Below, one piece after another: positions 15,817 through 25,201 of a stretch of 64,000 nt of DNA. This DNA comes from Staphylococcus carnosus (GTDB taxonomy: Bacteria > Bacillota > Bacilli > Staphylococcales > Staphylococcaceae). The stretch lies in contig NZ_UHCT01000001.1 of assembly GCF_900458435.1 (NCBI RefSeq), forward strand, positions 124,001 to 188,000, given 5' to 3'. The translations under genes and the position numbers were made by a program. Below the pieces are notes generated by a model. The model searched no databases and had not been told where the DNA came from. It saw nothing but the letters and a program-made list of their open reading frames with translations. Position 1 is the first letter of the stretch; every line of letters begins with the position of its first letter.

Positions 15817-16515
15817 ATGAGTAAAAAAAATAAAACTACAGTGACAACGAACCCTTTGATAACATCTCATCAACCGAGAGCTGTAACGAGTGAAAAATTC
15901 AGAGGTATTCGTACTAATATTACATTTTCCACTGCTGATAAAGATGTTAAGGGAATTGTATTTACTTCTGAAAAGCCTTCAGCAGGTAAACCCACTATCT
16001 CAGCAAATGTAGCAATTACATTTGCACAAGCGGGCCACAAAACATTGCTATTAGATGGTGATATGAGAAAACCAACACAACATTATCTCTTTAATGTTCC
16101 TAATATTTTAGGATTATCAAACTTGATTACTCAAAATGAAAGTTTGGAAAATGTAATTAATCGTACAGATATTGAAAACTTAGATATTTTGACTTCTGGA
16201 CCTATACCACCGAATCCATCTGAATTAATAGGTTCTGTACAATTTCAGAAAATTTATGAAGAATTAAATAAGGTGTATGACCATATCATAATTGATACCC
16301 CTCCTATCAACACAGTAACAGATGCTCAATTATATGCTGAGACAAGTGGACATGTTGTTTATGTACTTGATGCTAAGAGTAACGATAGAAACTCTGTGAA
16401 AAAAGGGAAAGAATTGATTGAAAAAACAGGAGCTAAAATTCTAGGAGTAGTATTAAATAGAGCCTCATCTGATAAATCTTCAAGCTACTATTCATATTAT
16501 GGAGAAGAAGAATAA
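15817..16515 (+). CDS. capB: CapB: bacterial tyrosine kinase of the capsule system (altered P-loop)
   Basis: 232-aa BY-kinase, the cytoplasmic partner of CapA. EKFRGIRTNITFS, Walker A' LLLDGDMRKPT and Walker B IIIDTPPINTVTDAQ are normal, and the C-terminal tyrosine cluster SSYYSYYGEEE is present. The Walker A motif, however, reads EKPSAGKPT where staphylococcal CapB has EKPGAGKST. The Ser that binds Mg-ATP is replaced by Pro and a loop Gly by Ser. This should weaken or abolish ATP binding. ATG 15817 (MSKKNK) matches the S. aureus start; a TTG at 15805 is an alternative. The stop codon overlaps the start of capC by one base. Confidence 0.88.
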   Translation: MSKKNKTTVTTNPLITSHQPRAVTSEKFRGIRTNITFSTADKDVKGIVFTSEKPSAGKPTISANVAITFAQAGHKTLLLDGDMRKPTQHYLFNVPNILGLSNLITQNESLENVINRTDIENLDILTSGPIPPNPSELIGSVQFQKIYEELNKVYDHIIIDTPPINTVTDAQLYAETSGHVVYVLDAKSNDRNSVKKGKELIEKTGAKILGVVLNRASSDKSSSYYSYYGEEE

Positions 16516-17279
16516 TGATAGATATTCACAATCATATTATTTCAGGCATAGATGATGGACCTAAAAATGAAGAGAGTATGTTAGATCTAATCAAGCAAGC
16601 AGCTAACCAAGGAATTAAAGGGATAGTTGCAACCCCTCACCATTTGCATACAAAATATTCAAATGATTTTACGAACGTTGAAAAAAGAGTTGATAAGCTA
16701 AATGATTCTTTAGAAATAAAAGAATTGGGGATTACAATCTATACTGGGCAAGAAATCAGAGTATCAGATCAAATCTTAAGTGATATTGATGATGGCAAAA
16801 TTCAAGGGGTTAATTACTCTAAGTATTTATTAATAGAGTTGCCATCTCATAAAGTTCCACATTTTACTCAACGATTAATTTACGAAATTCAGACTCGTGG
16901 ATATATACCAGTAATTGTTCATCCAGAACGTAATAAAGCCATTGCTCAAGACGTTAATTTGTTGTTTGAGTTAATTAATATTGGCGCGCTAAGTCAATTG
17001 ACTGCATCTTCACTTACTGGTAAATCAGGGAAAAACATTCAAAAGTTATCTTTCCAAATGATAGAACATAACCTAGTGCATTTTGTTGCTTCAGATGCAC
17101 ATAGTACAGAACAAAGACCATTTGATTTCGGTGATTTATTTAAAACACCACGATTAGACAATTATCAAACTGTAATTCAAACATTCCTCAAAAACAATGA
17201 AGCGATGGTATTAGATGAAAATATTGTTGCATCACGACCGATTGAATACCGTAAGAAAAAGTTTTTGGGGTTATTTTAA
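16515..17279 (+). CDS. capC: CapC: manganese-dependent protein-tyrosine phosphatase (PHP family)
   Basis: 254-aa PHP-domain phosphatase of the CpsB/YwqE type that dephosphorylates CapB. Metal-binding residues are visible: the N-terminal IDIHNHIISGIDDGP, VATPHHLH, the Glu in YTGQEIRVS, the His/Glu in VIVHPERN, and the late FVASDAHSTEQRP. It starts within the capB stop codon (TAATG), which indicates translational coupling. Confidence 0.92.
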   Translation: MIDIHNHIISGIDDGPKNEESMLDLIKQAANQGIKGIVATPHHLHTKYSNDFTNVEKRVDKLNDSLEIKELGITIYTGQEIRVSDQILSDIDDGKIQGVNYSKYLLIELPSHKVPHFTQRLIYEIQTRGYIPVIVHPERNKAIAQDVNLLFELINIGALSQLTASSLTGKSGKNIQKLSFQMIEHNLVHFVASDAHSTEQRPFDFGDLFKTPRLDNYQTVIQTFLKNNEAMVLDENIVASRPIEYRKKKFLGLF

Positions 17280-17302
17280 ACAAAGAAATAGAGGAATGAA
17301 AA

Positions 17303-19108
17303 TTGGAAAAAGTTTCAGTTAAACAACGGCGCATTCTTTTATGGATAATAGATTCCATTATTGTGACGTTTTCGGTATTTATTGGATATTTTATATTAGA
17401 ACCTTACTTTGAAAGTTACTCTCCAAGAATATTAATTCTAACATCAATTGTATTATTAATATCTCATCATATTTTTGCTCAGATTTTCGATTTATATCAC
17501 AGAGCTTGGGAATACGCGAGTGTTAGCGAATTAATGTTGATTGTAAAAGCAGTGACTGCATCAATTTTAGCTACAATGATAATAGTATGTTTAATCACAT
17601 TAAAAGGCCCTTTTTTACGATTATATTTTATTACTTGGATGATGCACTTACTATTAATAGGTGGTTCTAGATTATCGTAGAGAATATTTAGAAAACAATT
17701 CATCAAGAAAAGTGGCAAAAAGAAACCTACTTTGGTAGTAGGTGCAGGTCGTGGTGGTTACTTTTTAATTCGTCAAATGTTAACTACATCAAATATGGGA
17801 TTAGAACCAGTTTTAGCGGTTGATGATGATCCGAATAAACAGAATATCTCGATAACTATGGGGGTCAAAGTTCAAGGTTATATTAATGATATTCCAGAAC
17901 TTGTTAATAAGTTCAAAATTAAAAAAATTATTATTGCTATTCCAACGTTATCGCAAAAAAGATTAAGAGAAATTACTGAATTATGTAAGAATTTAAATGT
18001 TGAAGTTCTAATTATGCCTGATATTGAAAGCGTAATGACAGGTGAATTAGAAGTTAATCAACTCAAGAAAGTAGACGTTGAAGATTTGCTTGGACGTGAT
18101 CCTGTTGAACTCGATATGAAAATGATATCTGAAGAATTGACGAACAAAACAATCTTAGTAACGGGAGCAGGTGGCTCTATAGGATCGGAGATTTGTCGTC
18201 AAGTATGTAAGTTCGCACCTAAAAAGATAGTACTTTTAGGACATGGTGAGAACAGTATCTATTTAATTCACCGAGAATTATTGAAACAGTACAGAGATGA
18301 AATTGAAATTGTTCCTGTCATCGCAGATGTTCAAGATAGAGAAAGAATAATGAATGTGATGAAAACACACAAACCATATTTTGTATATCACGCTGCGGCT
18401 CACAAGCATGTACCAATGATGGAATATAATCCAGAAGAAGCAGTTAAGAATAATGTAATAGGAACTAAAAATGCTGCTGAGTCAGCTCAACTTGCTGAGG
18501 TAAGCAAATTTGTCATGATATCAACTGATAAAGCAGTCAATCCACCTAACGTCATGGGAGCATCAAAAAGAATTGCTGAAATGATAATCCAAAACTTAAA
18601 TACAAGACCTGGAAATACAGATTTTGTGGCGGTTCGTTTTGGTAACGTTTTAGGATCAAGAGGCTCAGTTATTCCTTTATTTAAAGAGCAAATTGCAGCT
18701 GGTGGTCCCGTTACAGTTACCCACCCAGAAATGACTCGTTACTTTATGACAATACCTGAAGCAGCTAGACTTGTATTACAAGCAGGTGCTTTGGCAACAG
18801 GTGGAGAAATATTTGTATTAGATATGGGTGAACCAGTAAAAATTGTTGATTTAGCCAAAAATTTAATTAGGCTAAGTGGGTTTAAAGAAGAGGACATAGA
18901 TATCGAATTCAGTGGTGTCAGACCAGGTGAAAAATTATATGAAGAATTATTAAATGAAAAAGAAATTCATCCTGAACAAGTCTACGAAAAAATTTATCGA
19001 GGAAAAGTGACAAGTGTAGATACGGAAAGTTTGAACAGAATTCTAGATATCTTATTAAACCATTTTACAAAACAACAAATTATAAATATAGCTAATGGAA
19101 AGTATTGA
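17303..19108 (+). pseudogene. capD: CapD: nucleotide-sugar 4,6-dehydratase, interrupted by an amber codon
   Basis: Read in one frame this is a full-length CapD/FlaA1-type membrane dehydratase of about 600 aa. It has four N-terminal TM helices (about 10-125), a CoA-binding-like Rossmann domain (from VVGAGRGGYF) and the catalytic SDR domain (TGAGGSIGSEICRQ, AAAHKHVPMMEY, ISTDKAVNP). TAG at 17678-17680 interrupts it in the segment where S. aureus CapD has GGSRLFWR; here it reads GGSRLS-stop-R, so Trp (TGG) probably became TAG. The frame is otherwise intact on both sides. The 3' part has no ribosome site of its own. CapD makes the UDP-4-keto-6-deoxy sugar for the first capsule sugar, so the break should block capsule. 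It begins with TTG behind GAGG. Confidence 0.88.
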
Positions 19109-19132
19109 AATTAGAAAAGGTTAAGGTATTTT

Positions 19133-20434
19133 ATGAAAAAGCTATTATTTTATTTAAATGTGCTTCTTATATTTTTATTACAATTTATAAGTGAAGTTGT
19201 GACTCCGATTCCTTCAGCATTATTTGCTTTATTATGTGTCACTGCTTTTTTGTTAGTAAGACCAAGTCATATTATGGGATTATATTTATATTTAATACTT
19301 CTATCAAGTGGGGGAGTATTGTACTTAGTTAATGTGATGTTTTTTATTATGGTAATTATTTATTTCTATAATGAAATGACAATGGACAATTCTATTGTAT
19401 TCATATTAGGCATTATCATTATAGAGAGCGTACATGTATTAATAAATAATTCCTTTGGATTGGATGAAAGTATAATTAAGTTGTTCGGTTTCTCAATATG
19501 TTTACTGTTATTTGGTTTCGTAAGATCTTTAGGTAAAGTTATTGATATCAAAGCAACTCTCAACTTTTTAATATTTGGCTTATTAGGTTTCACGATGATA
19601 ACTACGGGAATTTATTTGTTTAAATATAGTATTAGTAATTATTTTACTGAAATAAAAAGATTTGGTTTTGTTCCCTATAAAACCGAAGACGGAATAGGTG
19701 GATTAATAATAAATCCTAACACGTTAGGAAAATATTGTGCGTTTGTTATTGCATCGATTCTTGCTTTAAGCTCTTTTAGAAAAATCAAACTTAATATTTG
19801 GTATATATTTGCACTTGGAGTAGCAGCGGTGGTCGGTTTATTAACTTTATCGAGAACATTTTTATTAGTAATGGCATTGGTAATGTTAATTTATTTATTC
19901 ACAAGTGTAGGAGCTAGGAACATATTTTCCATCTTTACTTTTATTGCTGTTATTTTAATATTTATCATAATATTATATAGCAATGAAGGTTTATATGATT
20001 CTCTTTATAATAGAATATTCGAAACTGATGATATATCGGGATCAAGATTTTTAATATATAGTCAATATACTGCTATTTTATTCAGTCATTTTTCAATATT
20101 GCTTTTTGGCGTAGGAATGCAAAATTACATGGAAAAATTTTCTGAATTAGATAATTTAATTAATCAATCTACTCACAATGTTTTATTAGAAGTGTTGTCA
20201 TCATGGGGAGTAATAGGTTTATTAATAGTCATTATATTATTTAGTTTGATTATCATGCAATCTAAAGTGAAAAAATTGAAAAACAGTAAAAGAATTATAA
20301 TACTTTTACCTTTTTTAGTAGTAGTTTTATCTGCATTTTTTGGACAATTTTTCATTTCATATTATCATACTTTTAGTATTACGATTTTTAGTTTAGTTAT
20401 TTTATATAGTGATGGAGTAATCAATCATGATTAA
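19133..20434 (+). CDS. Capsule repeat-unit polymerase (Wzy-like)
   Basis: 433-aa integral membrane protein with about 12 hydrophobic helices and a large loop near residues 185-200. LLTLSRTFLLVMALVML and the later THNVLLEVLSSWGVIGLL fit the O-antigen ligase/polymerase fold (Wzy/WaaL). Sequence identity within this family is low, so assignment rests on topology, these short motifs and position between capD and the flippase gene, which it overlaps by 8 bases. It would join lipid-linked repeats on the outer face of the membrane. Confidence 0.8.
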   Translation: MKKLLFYLNVLLIFLLQFISEVVTPIPSALFALLCVTAFLLVRPSHIMGLYLYLILLSSGGVLYLVNVMFFIMVIIYFYNEMTMDNSIVFILGIIIIESVHVLINNSFGLDESIIKLFGFSICLLLFGFVRSLGKVIDIKATLNFLIFGLLGFTMITTGIYLFKYSISNYFTEIKRFGFVPYKTEDGIGGLIINPNTLGKYCAFVIASILALSSFRKIKLNIWYIFALGVAAVVGLLTLSRTFLLVMALVMLIYLFTSVGARNIFSIFTFIAVILIFIIILYSNEGLYDSLYNRIFETDDISGSRFLIYSQYTAILFSHFSILLFGVGMQNYMEKFSELDNLINQSTHNVLLEVLSSWGVIGLLIVIILFSLIIMQSKVKKLKNSKRIIILLPFLVVVLSAFFGQFFISYYHTFSITIFSLVILYSDGVINHD

Positions 20435-21794
20435 AGATAGTTTTTATTATTTTATTTCCAAAATATTACCGGCCGTATTGAGCTTTGGAATTTTGTTTAT
20501 CTATTTAGCTAATATGAATTCGAAGGATTATGGTGTTTTTAGTATAGTAATTCTAACAGTTGGTTTAATAAATATTGTTTCATCTCAATGGATACGTTCT
20601 GGTATGCTCAGATATTATAATGTTGATGCTAAAGTGATTAATACTTCTATTGCTGCACAAATAATATTAGTAGTGATCATTGCCATTATTGCATCCATAG
20701 TATTAATTATTATAAAGATTGATATACTTTCCACTATATTAATTGTGGTTATTCTCATCAACTTTATATTTAATGAGTTTTTGAATAATTACTTTAGAAT
20801 GATAATACAGCCGAAAAAAGTATTGATGGGTAATATAATCAAAAACATTCTATACATTTTACCCTTGCTTATATATCTTTTTATTTATAGTGGAATCAAT
20901 TTAAAAATGGCGTTACTTAGTTTTTTAATAGGATTATTATCTTCAAACGTATATTACTTAATTTATTGGAAAGATCAAGTTAATTTTTCTATTGATAAAG
21001 TAGTATTAAAGAAATTTTTATTTTATGGCGTACCGTTAACAGTTTCTTTTGCTTTAGGAGTACTTCTGCAAAATATTGATAAGTATATGATAACGTATCA
21101 ACTAGGCGCAGCACGCAATGGTAACTATTCATTAGTATATGATTTTGTACATAATTCTTTGTATATGGTAATGGGTGCCCTTGGAATGGCATCTTTGCCT
21201 AGAATATTAAAATTTCCTGCACTTCAACAACAAATTAAAGAATTTGATAAATATGTATTGATTTTGTATGTAATATCTTATCCTATGTTAGGTTGTTTTA
21301 TAGTTGTATCACCAGAATTAGCACAAATTTTTAATAGCTTTGGATATAAAACAAGTACATTAATAGTTTTGATTATTATTTTATTAACTTTTGTACATGG
21401 AATTAATTCATATTTATACGGCCAGGCAATTCAAATAATGGAAAAAACAAAAATTATTTTTATACCATCTGCAGTTGCAGTATTATTGGATATCGTTTTA
21501 AATTTAATTTTGCTTTCAAAAATAGGTTTAGTTAGTGCGGCAATATCAGGTTTGGTTTCTTTCTTAGTTTCAAATGGTTTGCTGTATATTTTAATAGTGA
21601 AAAAATTCCCAATCAATTTTTTCCCCAGAAAAATCTGGTATCTATTTATTATAATGACGATTACAATTTTATTAACAATGAAAATAAATTTAGGTAATGA
21701 TTACTTAACTCTTTTAATTAAAGGAACTTTAGCTCTGTTTTTTCAAATAATACCAATTGTCTTATTGATTAAGAAAAGGATCATTAACTTTTAA
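20427..21794 (+). CDS. Capsule repeat-unit flippase (Wzx-like)
   Basis: 455-aa protein with 12-14 hydrophobic helices. An N-terminal helix (FISKILPAVLSFGILFIYLA) is typical of the polysaccharide-biosynthesis (MATE-like) flippases, and the pattern GVPLTVSFALGVLLQNIDKYMI around residue 205 marks the start of the second half. It overlaps the polymerase gene by 8 bases. It would move undecaprenyl-linked repeats across the membrane. Confidence 0.85.
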   Translation: MIKDSFYYFISKILPAVLSFGILFIYLANMNSKDYGVFSIVILTVGLINIVSSQWIRSGMLRYYNVDAKVINTSIAAQIILVVIIAIIASIVLIIIKIDILSTILIVVILINFIFNEFLNNYFRMIIQPKKVLMGNIIKNILYILPLLIYLFIYSGINLKMALLSFLIGLLSSNVYYLIYWKDQVNFSIDKVVLKKFLFYGVPLTVSFALGVLLQNIDKYMITYQLGAARNGNYSLVYDFVHNSLYMVMGALGMASLPRILKFPALQQQIKEFDKYVLILYVISYPMLGCFIVVSPELAQIFNSFGYKTSTLIVLIIILLTFVHGINSYLYGQAIQIMEKTKIIFIPSAVAVLLDIVLNLILLSKIGLVSAAISGLVSFLVSNGLLYILIVKKFPINFFPRKIWYLFIIMTITILLTMKINLGNDYLTLLIKGTLALFFQIIPIVLLIKKRIINF

Positions 21795-21809
21795 AATGAG
21801 GTGTGTAAC

Positions 21810-22862
21810 GTGAAAGTTTTACATATTATTACAAGCTTAGAAAGTGGCGGAGCTGAAAGAATGTTATCAAATATTGTTAATTATGATACTAATAATGAAC
21901 ACATTATAATAACCTTATTAAAAGCCGAACCACATTATGAATTAGCAGATCACGTGACATTGTATAGTTTAGAATTAGATAACAATAAATTTAATAAATT
22001 GAAAATACCAATATTATTAAATCGTTTTATTAAAAAGATTAAACCAGATATTGTACAAACTTGGATGAAATCAAATTATTATGCCCCGTTACTTAAGATA
22101 TTTAATAAAAACGTATATTTTCTATTAAATATTAGACATGGGGTAAAAAATAAAATAAAAAAGATTAAAGCAAAATTAATTCGATTTTATTTAAAAAATT
22201 CAGATGGTGTAATATTTGTTTCTAATTCTGCTATTCAAGAATTTGGAAGAGTAGGCATTTCGTTTGAAAATAGCTTAGTAATAACAAATGGGTTTAACAA
22301 AAGAGATTTTGAATATATTAGACCGAAAAATGACAAAAAAATAAGATATGGTTATGTTGGAAGATTTCATGAAATCAAGAATCAATCACTACTAATTGAT
22401 TCTTTTAATGACTTTGCAAAAGATAAAGATGTTACTTTGGAAATAGCCGGAAAAGGAATGGAATATAATAAATTTAAGCATTTAATAGATAGTAGCAACA
22501 AGGATAAATTTATATGGAGAGGTGAAGTTATAAACTCGTTTGATATTTATAATAATATTGACGTTTTGTTATTAACTTCTAGAAGTGAAGGGTTTCCAAA
22601 TGTTATTGGAGAAGCAATGTCAGTTGGTGTGCCTGTAATATCAACAGATGCGGGAGAAAGCTATAACATAATAGGTGACTCAGGTTACAAAGTTGGTTCA
22701 AATAAACATTCAGTATTAGAAGCTTTGAATAACACTTACAGTAATACAGAAGAATTAACCCATAAATCAAAACTTGCATATCAAAGGATTAGGGAAAATT
22801 ATTCTATGTCAGTAATTGTAGATAATTATTTAAACTATTATAAAAAAGTTTTGGAGGAATAG
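21810..22862 (+). CDS. Glycosyltransferase, GT4 family
   Basis: 350-aa cytosolic glycosyltransferase with two Rossmann-like domains. The N-terminal donor-site glycine loop is in SLESGGAERMLSNI. The C-terminal domain has GYVGRFHEIKN and the E-x7-E motif in SRSEGFPNVIGEAMSVGVPVI. The start is set at GTG 21810 behind GAGGTG; GTG 21801 would put the ribosome site inside the gene. It lies 2 bases before the epimerase gene. It adds one sugar of the capsule repeat; donor unknown. Confidence 0.88.
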   Translation: MKVLHIITSLESGGAERMLSNIVNYDTNNEHIIITLLKAEPHYELADHVTLYSLELDNNKFNKLKIPILLNRFIKKIKPDIVQTWMKSNYYAPLLKIFNKNVYFLLNIRHGVKNKIKKIKAKLIRFYLKNSDGVIFVSNSAIQEFGRVGISFENSLVITNGFNKRDFEYIRPKNDKKIRYGYVGRFHEIKNQSLLIDSFNDFAKDKDVTLEIAGKGMEYNKFKHLIDSSNKDKFIWRGEVINSFDIYNNIDVLLLTSRSEGFPNVIGEAMSVGVPVISTDAGESYNIIGDSGYKVGSNKHSVLEALNNTYSNTEELTHKSKLAYQRIRENYSMSVIVDNYLNYYKKVLEE

Positions 22863-22864
22863 AA

Positions 22865-23878
22865 ATGAGAATTTTAATAACAGGTGCAGCAGGTTTTATC
22901 GGTTCACATTTAGCTAAGAAATTAATTAGTCAAGGTTATGAAGTTATCGGCGTAGATAACATTAATGATTATTATGATCCCCAATTAAAAGAGGATCGAT
23001 TAGCATCAATAGGAAAAGACAACTTCAAGTTTTATAAAACAGACCTAGAAAATTTTGGAGAATTAAATGCAATTTTCATTAAAAATAAGCCTGAGGTAGT
23101 GGTGAATTTAGCTGCGCAAGCAGGTGTAAGATACAGTCTTGAAAATCCTATGGCATATATTGATTCAAATATCGTCGGTTTTGTAAATATTTTAGAGTGT
23201 TGTCGTCACCATGAAGTGAAACATCTTATTTATGCTTCTTCAAGTTCAGTCTATGGAGCTAATACCTCTAAACCATTTGCTACAACAGATAATATTGATC
23301 ATCCATTAAGTTTATATGCTGCGACTAAAAAATCAAATGAATTAATGGCTCACACATACAGTCACTTGTACAATTTACCAACAACTGGATTAAGATTTTT
23401 CACAGTTTATGGACCTTGGGGCAGACCAGATATGGCTTTATTTAAATTTACTAAGGCAATAGTAAATGATGAAGAAATTGACGTGTATAATCATGGCAAT
23501 ATGATGAGAGATTTTACTTATGTGGACGATATTGTTGAAGCGATTAGTCGACTTCTAAAAAGACCAGCACAACCAAATCCAGAATGGAGTGGAGATAACC
23601 CAGATCCAAGTTCATCTTATGCGCCTTACAAAATTTATAATATTGGAAATAACAGTCCTGTGAGATTGATGGAATTTGTTGAAGCTATTGAAAATAAGCT
23701 GGACAAAACAGCCAAAAAGAACTATATGGATTTACAACCAGGCGATGTTCCGGAAACTTATGCTAATGTCGATGATTTATATAATAATATTGATTTCAAA
23801 CCAGAAACAACAATTCAAGATGGTGTGAATAAATTTATAGATTGGTACTTAAATTATTATTCGATTAACAAAAAATAG
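22865..23878 (+). CDS. UDP-glucuronate 4-epimerase (CapI type)
   Basis: 337-aa extended SDR. TGAAGFIGSH binds NAD, YAATKKSNE holds the catalytic YxxxK with SSSSVYG before it, and AAQAGVRYSLENPMAYIDSN is typical of UDP-glucuronate 4-epimerases that make UDP-galacturonate. Substrate loop residues FTVYGPWGRPDMALF agree. With the neighbouring UDP-sugar dehydrogenase it suggests a capsule with uronic acids. The overlap-free junction (2 bases) with the preceding gene points to one operon. Confidence 0.88.
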   Translation: MRILITGAAGFIGSHLAKKLISQGYEVIGVDNINDYYDPQLKEDRLASIGKDNFKFYKTDLENFGELNAIFIKNKPEVVVNLAAQAGVRYSLENPMAYIDSNIVGFVNILECCRHHEVKHLIYASSSSVYGANTSKPFATTDNIDHPLSLYAATKKSNELMAHTYSHLYNLPTTGLRFFTVYGPWGRPDMALFKFTKAIVNDEEIDVYNHGNMMRDFTYVDDIVEAISRLLKRPAQPNPEWSGDNPDPSSSYAPYKIYNIGNNSPVRLMEFVEAIENKLDKTAKKNYMDLQPGDVPETYANVDDLYNNIDFKPETTIQDGVNKFIDWYLNYYSINKK

Positions 23879-23925
23879 TATCTAAACGGTTTAAAAAAAC
23901 TTAGAAAAAAGAGAGAGGTATTGTT

Positions 23926-25200
23926 ATGGATAGAAAAATTGCTGTTGTGGGATTAGGGTATGTAGGATTACCTGTTGCTGTAGCTTTTGGAAAACAGCAA
24001 CCTGTAATAGGATTTGATATTAACGAAAAAAGAATTGAAGAATTAAAGAGTAATTATGATAGAACAAATGAAGTAACAACAGAAGATTTAAAAGAAACAA
24101 AAATAACATTTACAAATAACATTGATGAGTTAAGTAAAGCAGACTTTATTATTGTTGCAGTACCAACTCCGATTAATAAACATAATCAACCAGATTTAAC
24201 GCCGTTACTTAAAGCGAGTGAAACAGTTGGTAAAGCATTAAAAGAAGGAACTATCGTTGTGTATGAATCAACTGTATATCCTGGTGCGACTGAAGAAGAT
24301 TGTGTTCCTATTCTAGAGAGATTTTCTGGATTGCAAAGTGGTAAAGACTTTTTTGTTGGTTATTCACCAGAACGTATTAATCCAGGAGATAAAGTACATA
24401 CATTTGAAACAATTACAAAAGTGGTATCTGGTCAAACGCCTGAAGTTTTAGATATTGTAGCAGAGGTATATAGTTCAGTTGTGAACGCTGGAGTTCATAA
24501 AGCATCATCTATTAAAGTAGCTGAAGCTGCTAAAGTTATTGAAAATACACAACGCGATGTGAATATCGCGTTAATGAATGAATTTGCTGTGATTTTCGAT
24601 AAAGTCGGTATTGATACTAATGAAGTTTTAGAAGCATCTGGAACAAAATGGAATTTCTTAAATTTCAAACCTGGTCTAGTTGGTGGTCATTGTATCGGTG
24701 TGGATCCTTATTATCTTACTCATAAAGCCCAAGAATTAGGACACCATCCAGAAATTATTTTAGCGGGTAGAAGAATTAACGATAATATGGCTGAACACGT
24801 TGCAACTAATGTGGTAAAAGAATTACTTAAAAAAGGTTTAGAAGTGAATGGAATGACAATCAATTTACTTGGCCTAACATTCAAAGAGAACTGTCCTGAC
24901 TTAAGAAATACTAAAGTCATTGATATTATCAGAGAGTTAGAAGAATATGGAATTAATGTAATTGTAAATGATGTAGAAGCGGATAAAGAAACTGCTAAAC
25001 AACTGTATAATATCGATTTAAAAGACGTAGAAGATATGGAAGTCTCAGACGCTTTAATCTTTGCAGTGCCGCATAAAACTTATATCGAAGACAAAGATAA
25101 ATATTTAAGATTATTATCAGATAATGGTGTCATCTTTGATATTAAAGGTTTGATTAATAAAAATAACCTTAATGAAAATCAAAGTATTTGGAGTCTTTAA
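23926..25200 (+). CDS. UDP-N-acetylhexosamine / UDP-sugar 6-dehydrogenase (WbpO/TviB type)
   Basis: 424-aa nucleotide-sugar dehydrogenase. It has the N-terminal NAD-binding VVGLGYVGLPVA, AVPTPIN, ESTVYPGATEEDCV, the catalytic Lys/Asn region KVIENTQRDVNIA and the catalytic Cys in GGHCIGVDPYYL. The C-terminal UDP-binding domain has LTFKENCPDLRNTKV. These features place it with the TviB/WbpO dehydrogenases that oxidise UDP-N-acetylhexosamines to uronic acids, though UDP-glucose cannot be excluded. A strong GAGAGAGG ribosome site precedes ATG 23926. Confidence 0.88.
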   Translation: MDRKIAVVGLGYVGLPVAVAFGKQQPVIGFDINEKRIEELKSNYDRTNEVTTEDLKETKITFTNNIDELSKADFIIVAVPTPINKHNQPDLTPLLKASETVGKALKEGTIVVYESTVYPGATEEDCVPILERFSGLQSGKDFFVGYSPERINPGDKVHTFETITKVVSGQTPEVLDIVAEVYSSVVNAGVHKASSIKVAEAAKVIENTQRDVNIALMNEFAVIFDKVGIDTNEVLEASGTKWNFLNFKPGLVGGHCIGVDPYYLTHKAQELGHHPEIILAGRRINDNMAEHVATNVVKELLKKGLEVNGMTINLLGLTFKENCPDLRNTKVIDIIRELEEYGINVIVNDVEADKETAKQLYNIDLKDVEDMEVSDALIFAVPHKTYIEDKDKYLRLLSDNGVIFDIKGLINKNNLNENQSIWSL

Positions 25201-25201
25201 A

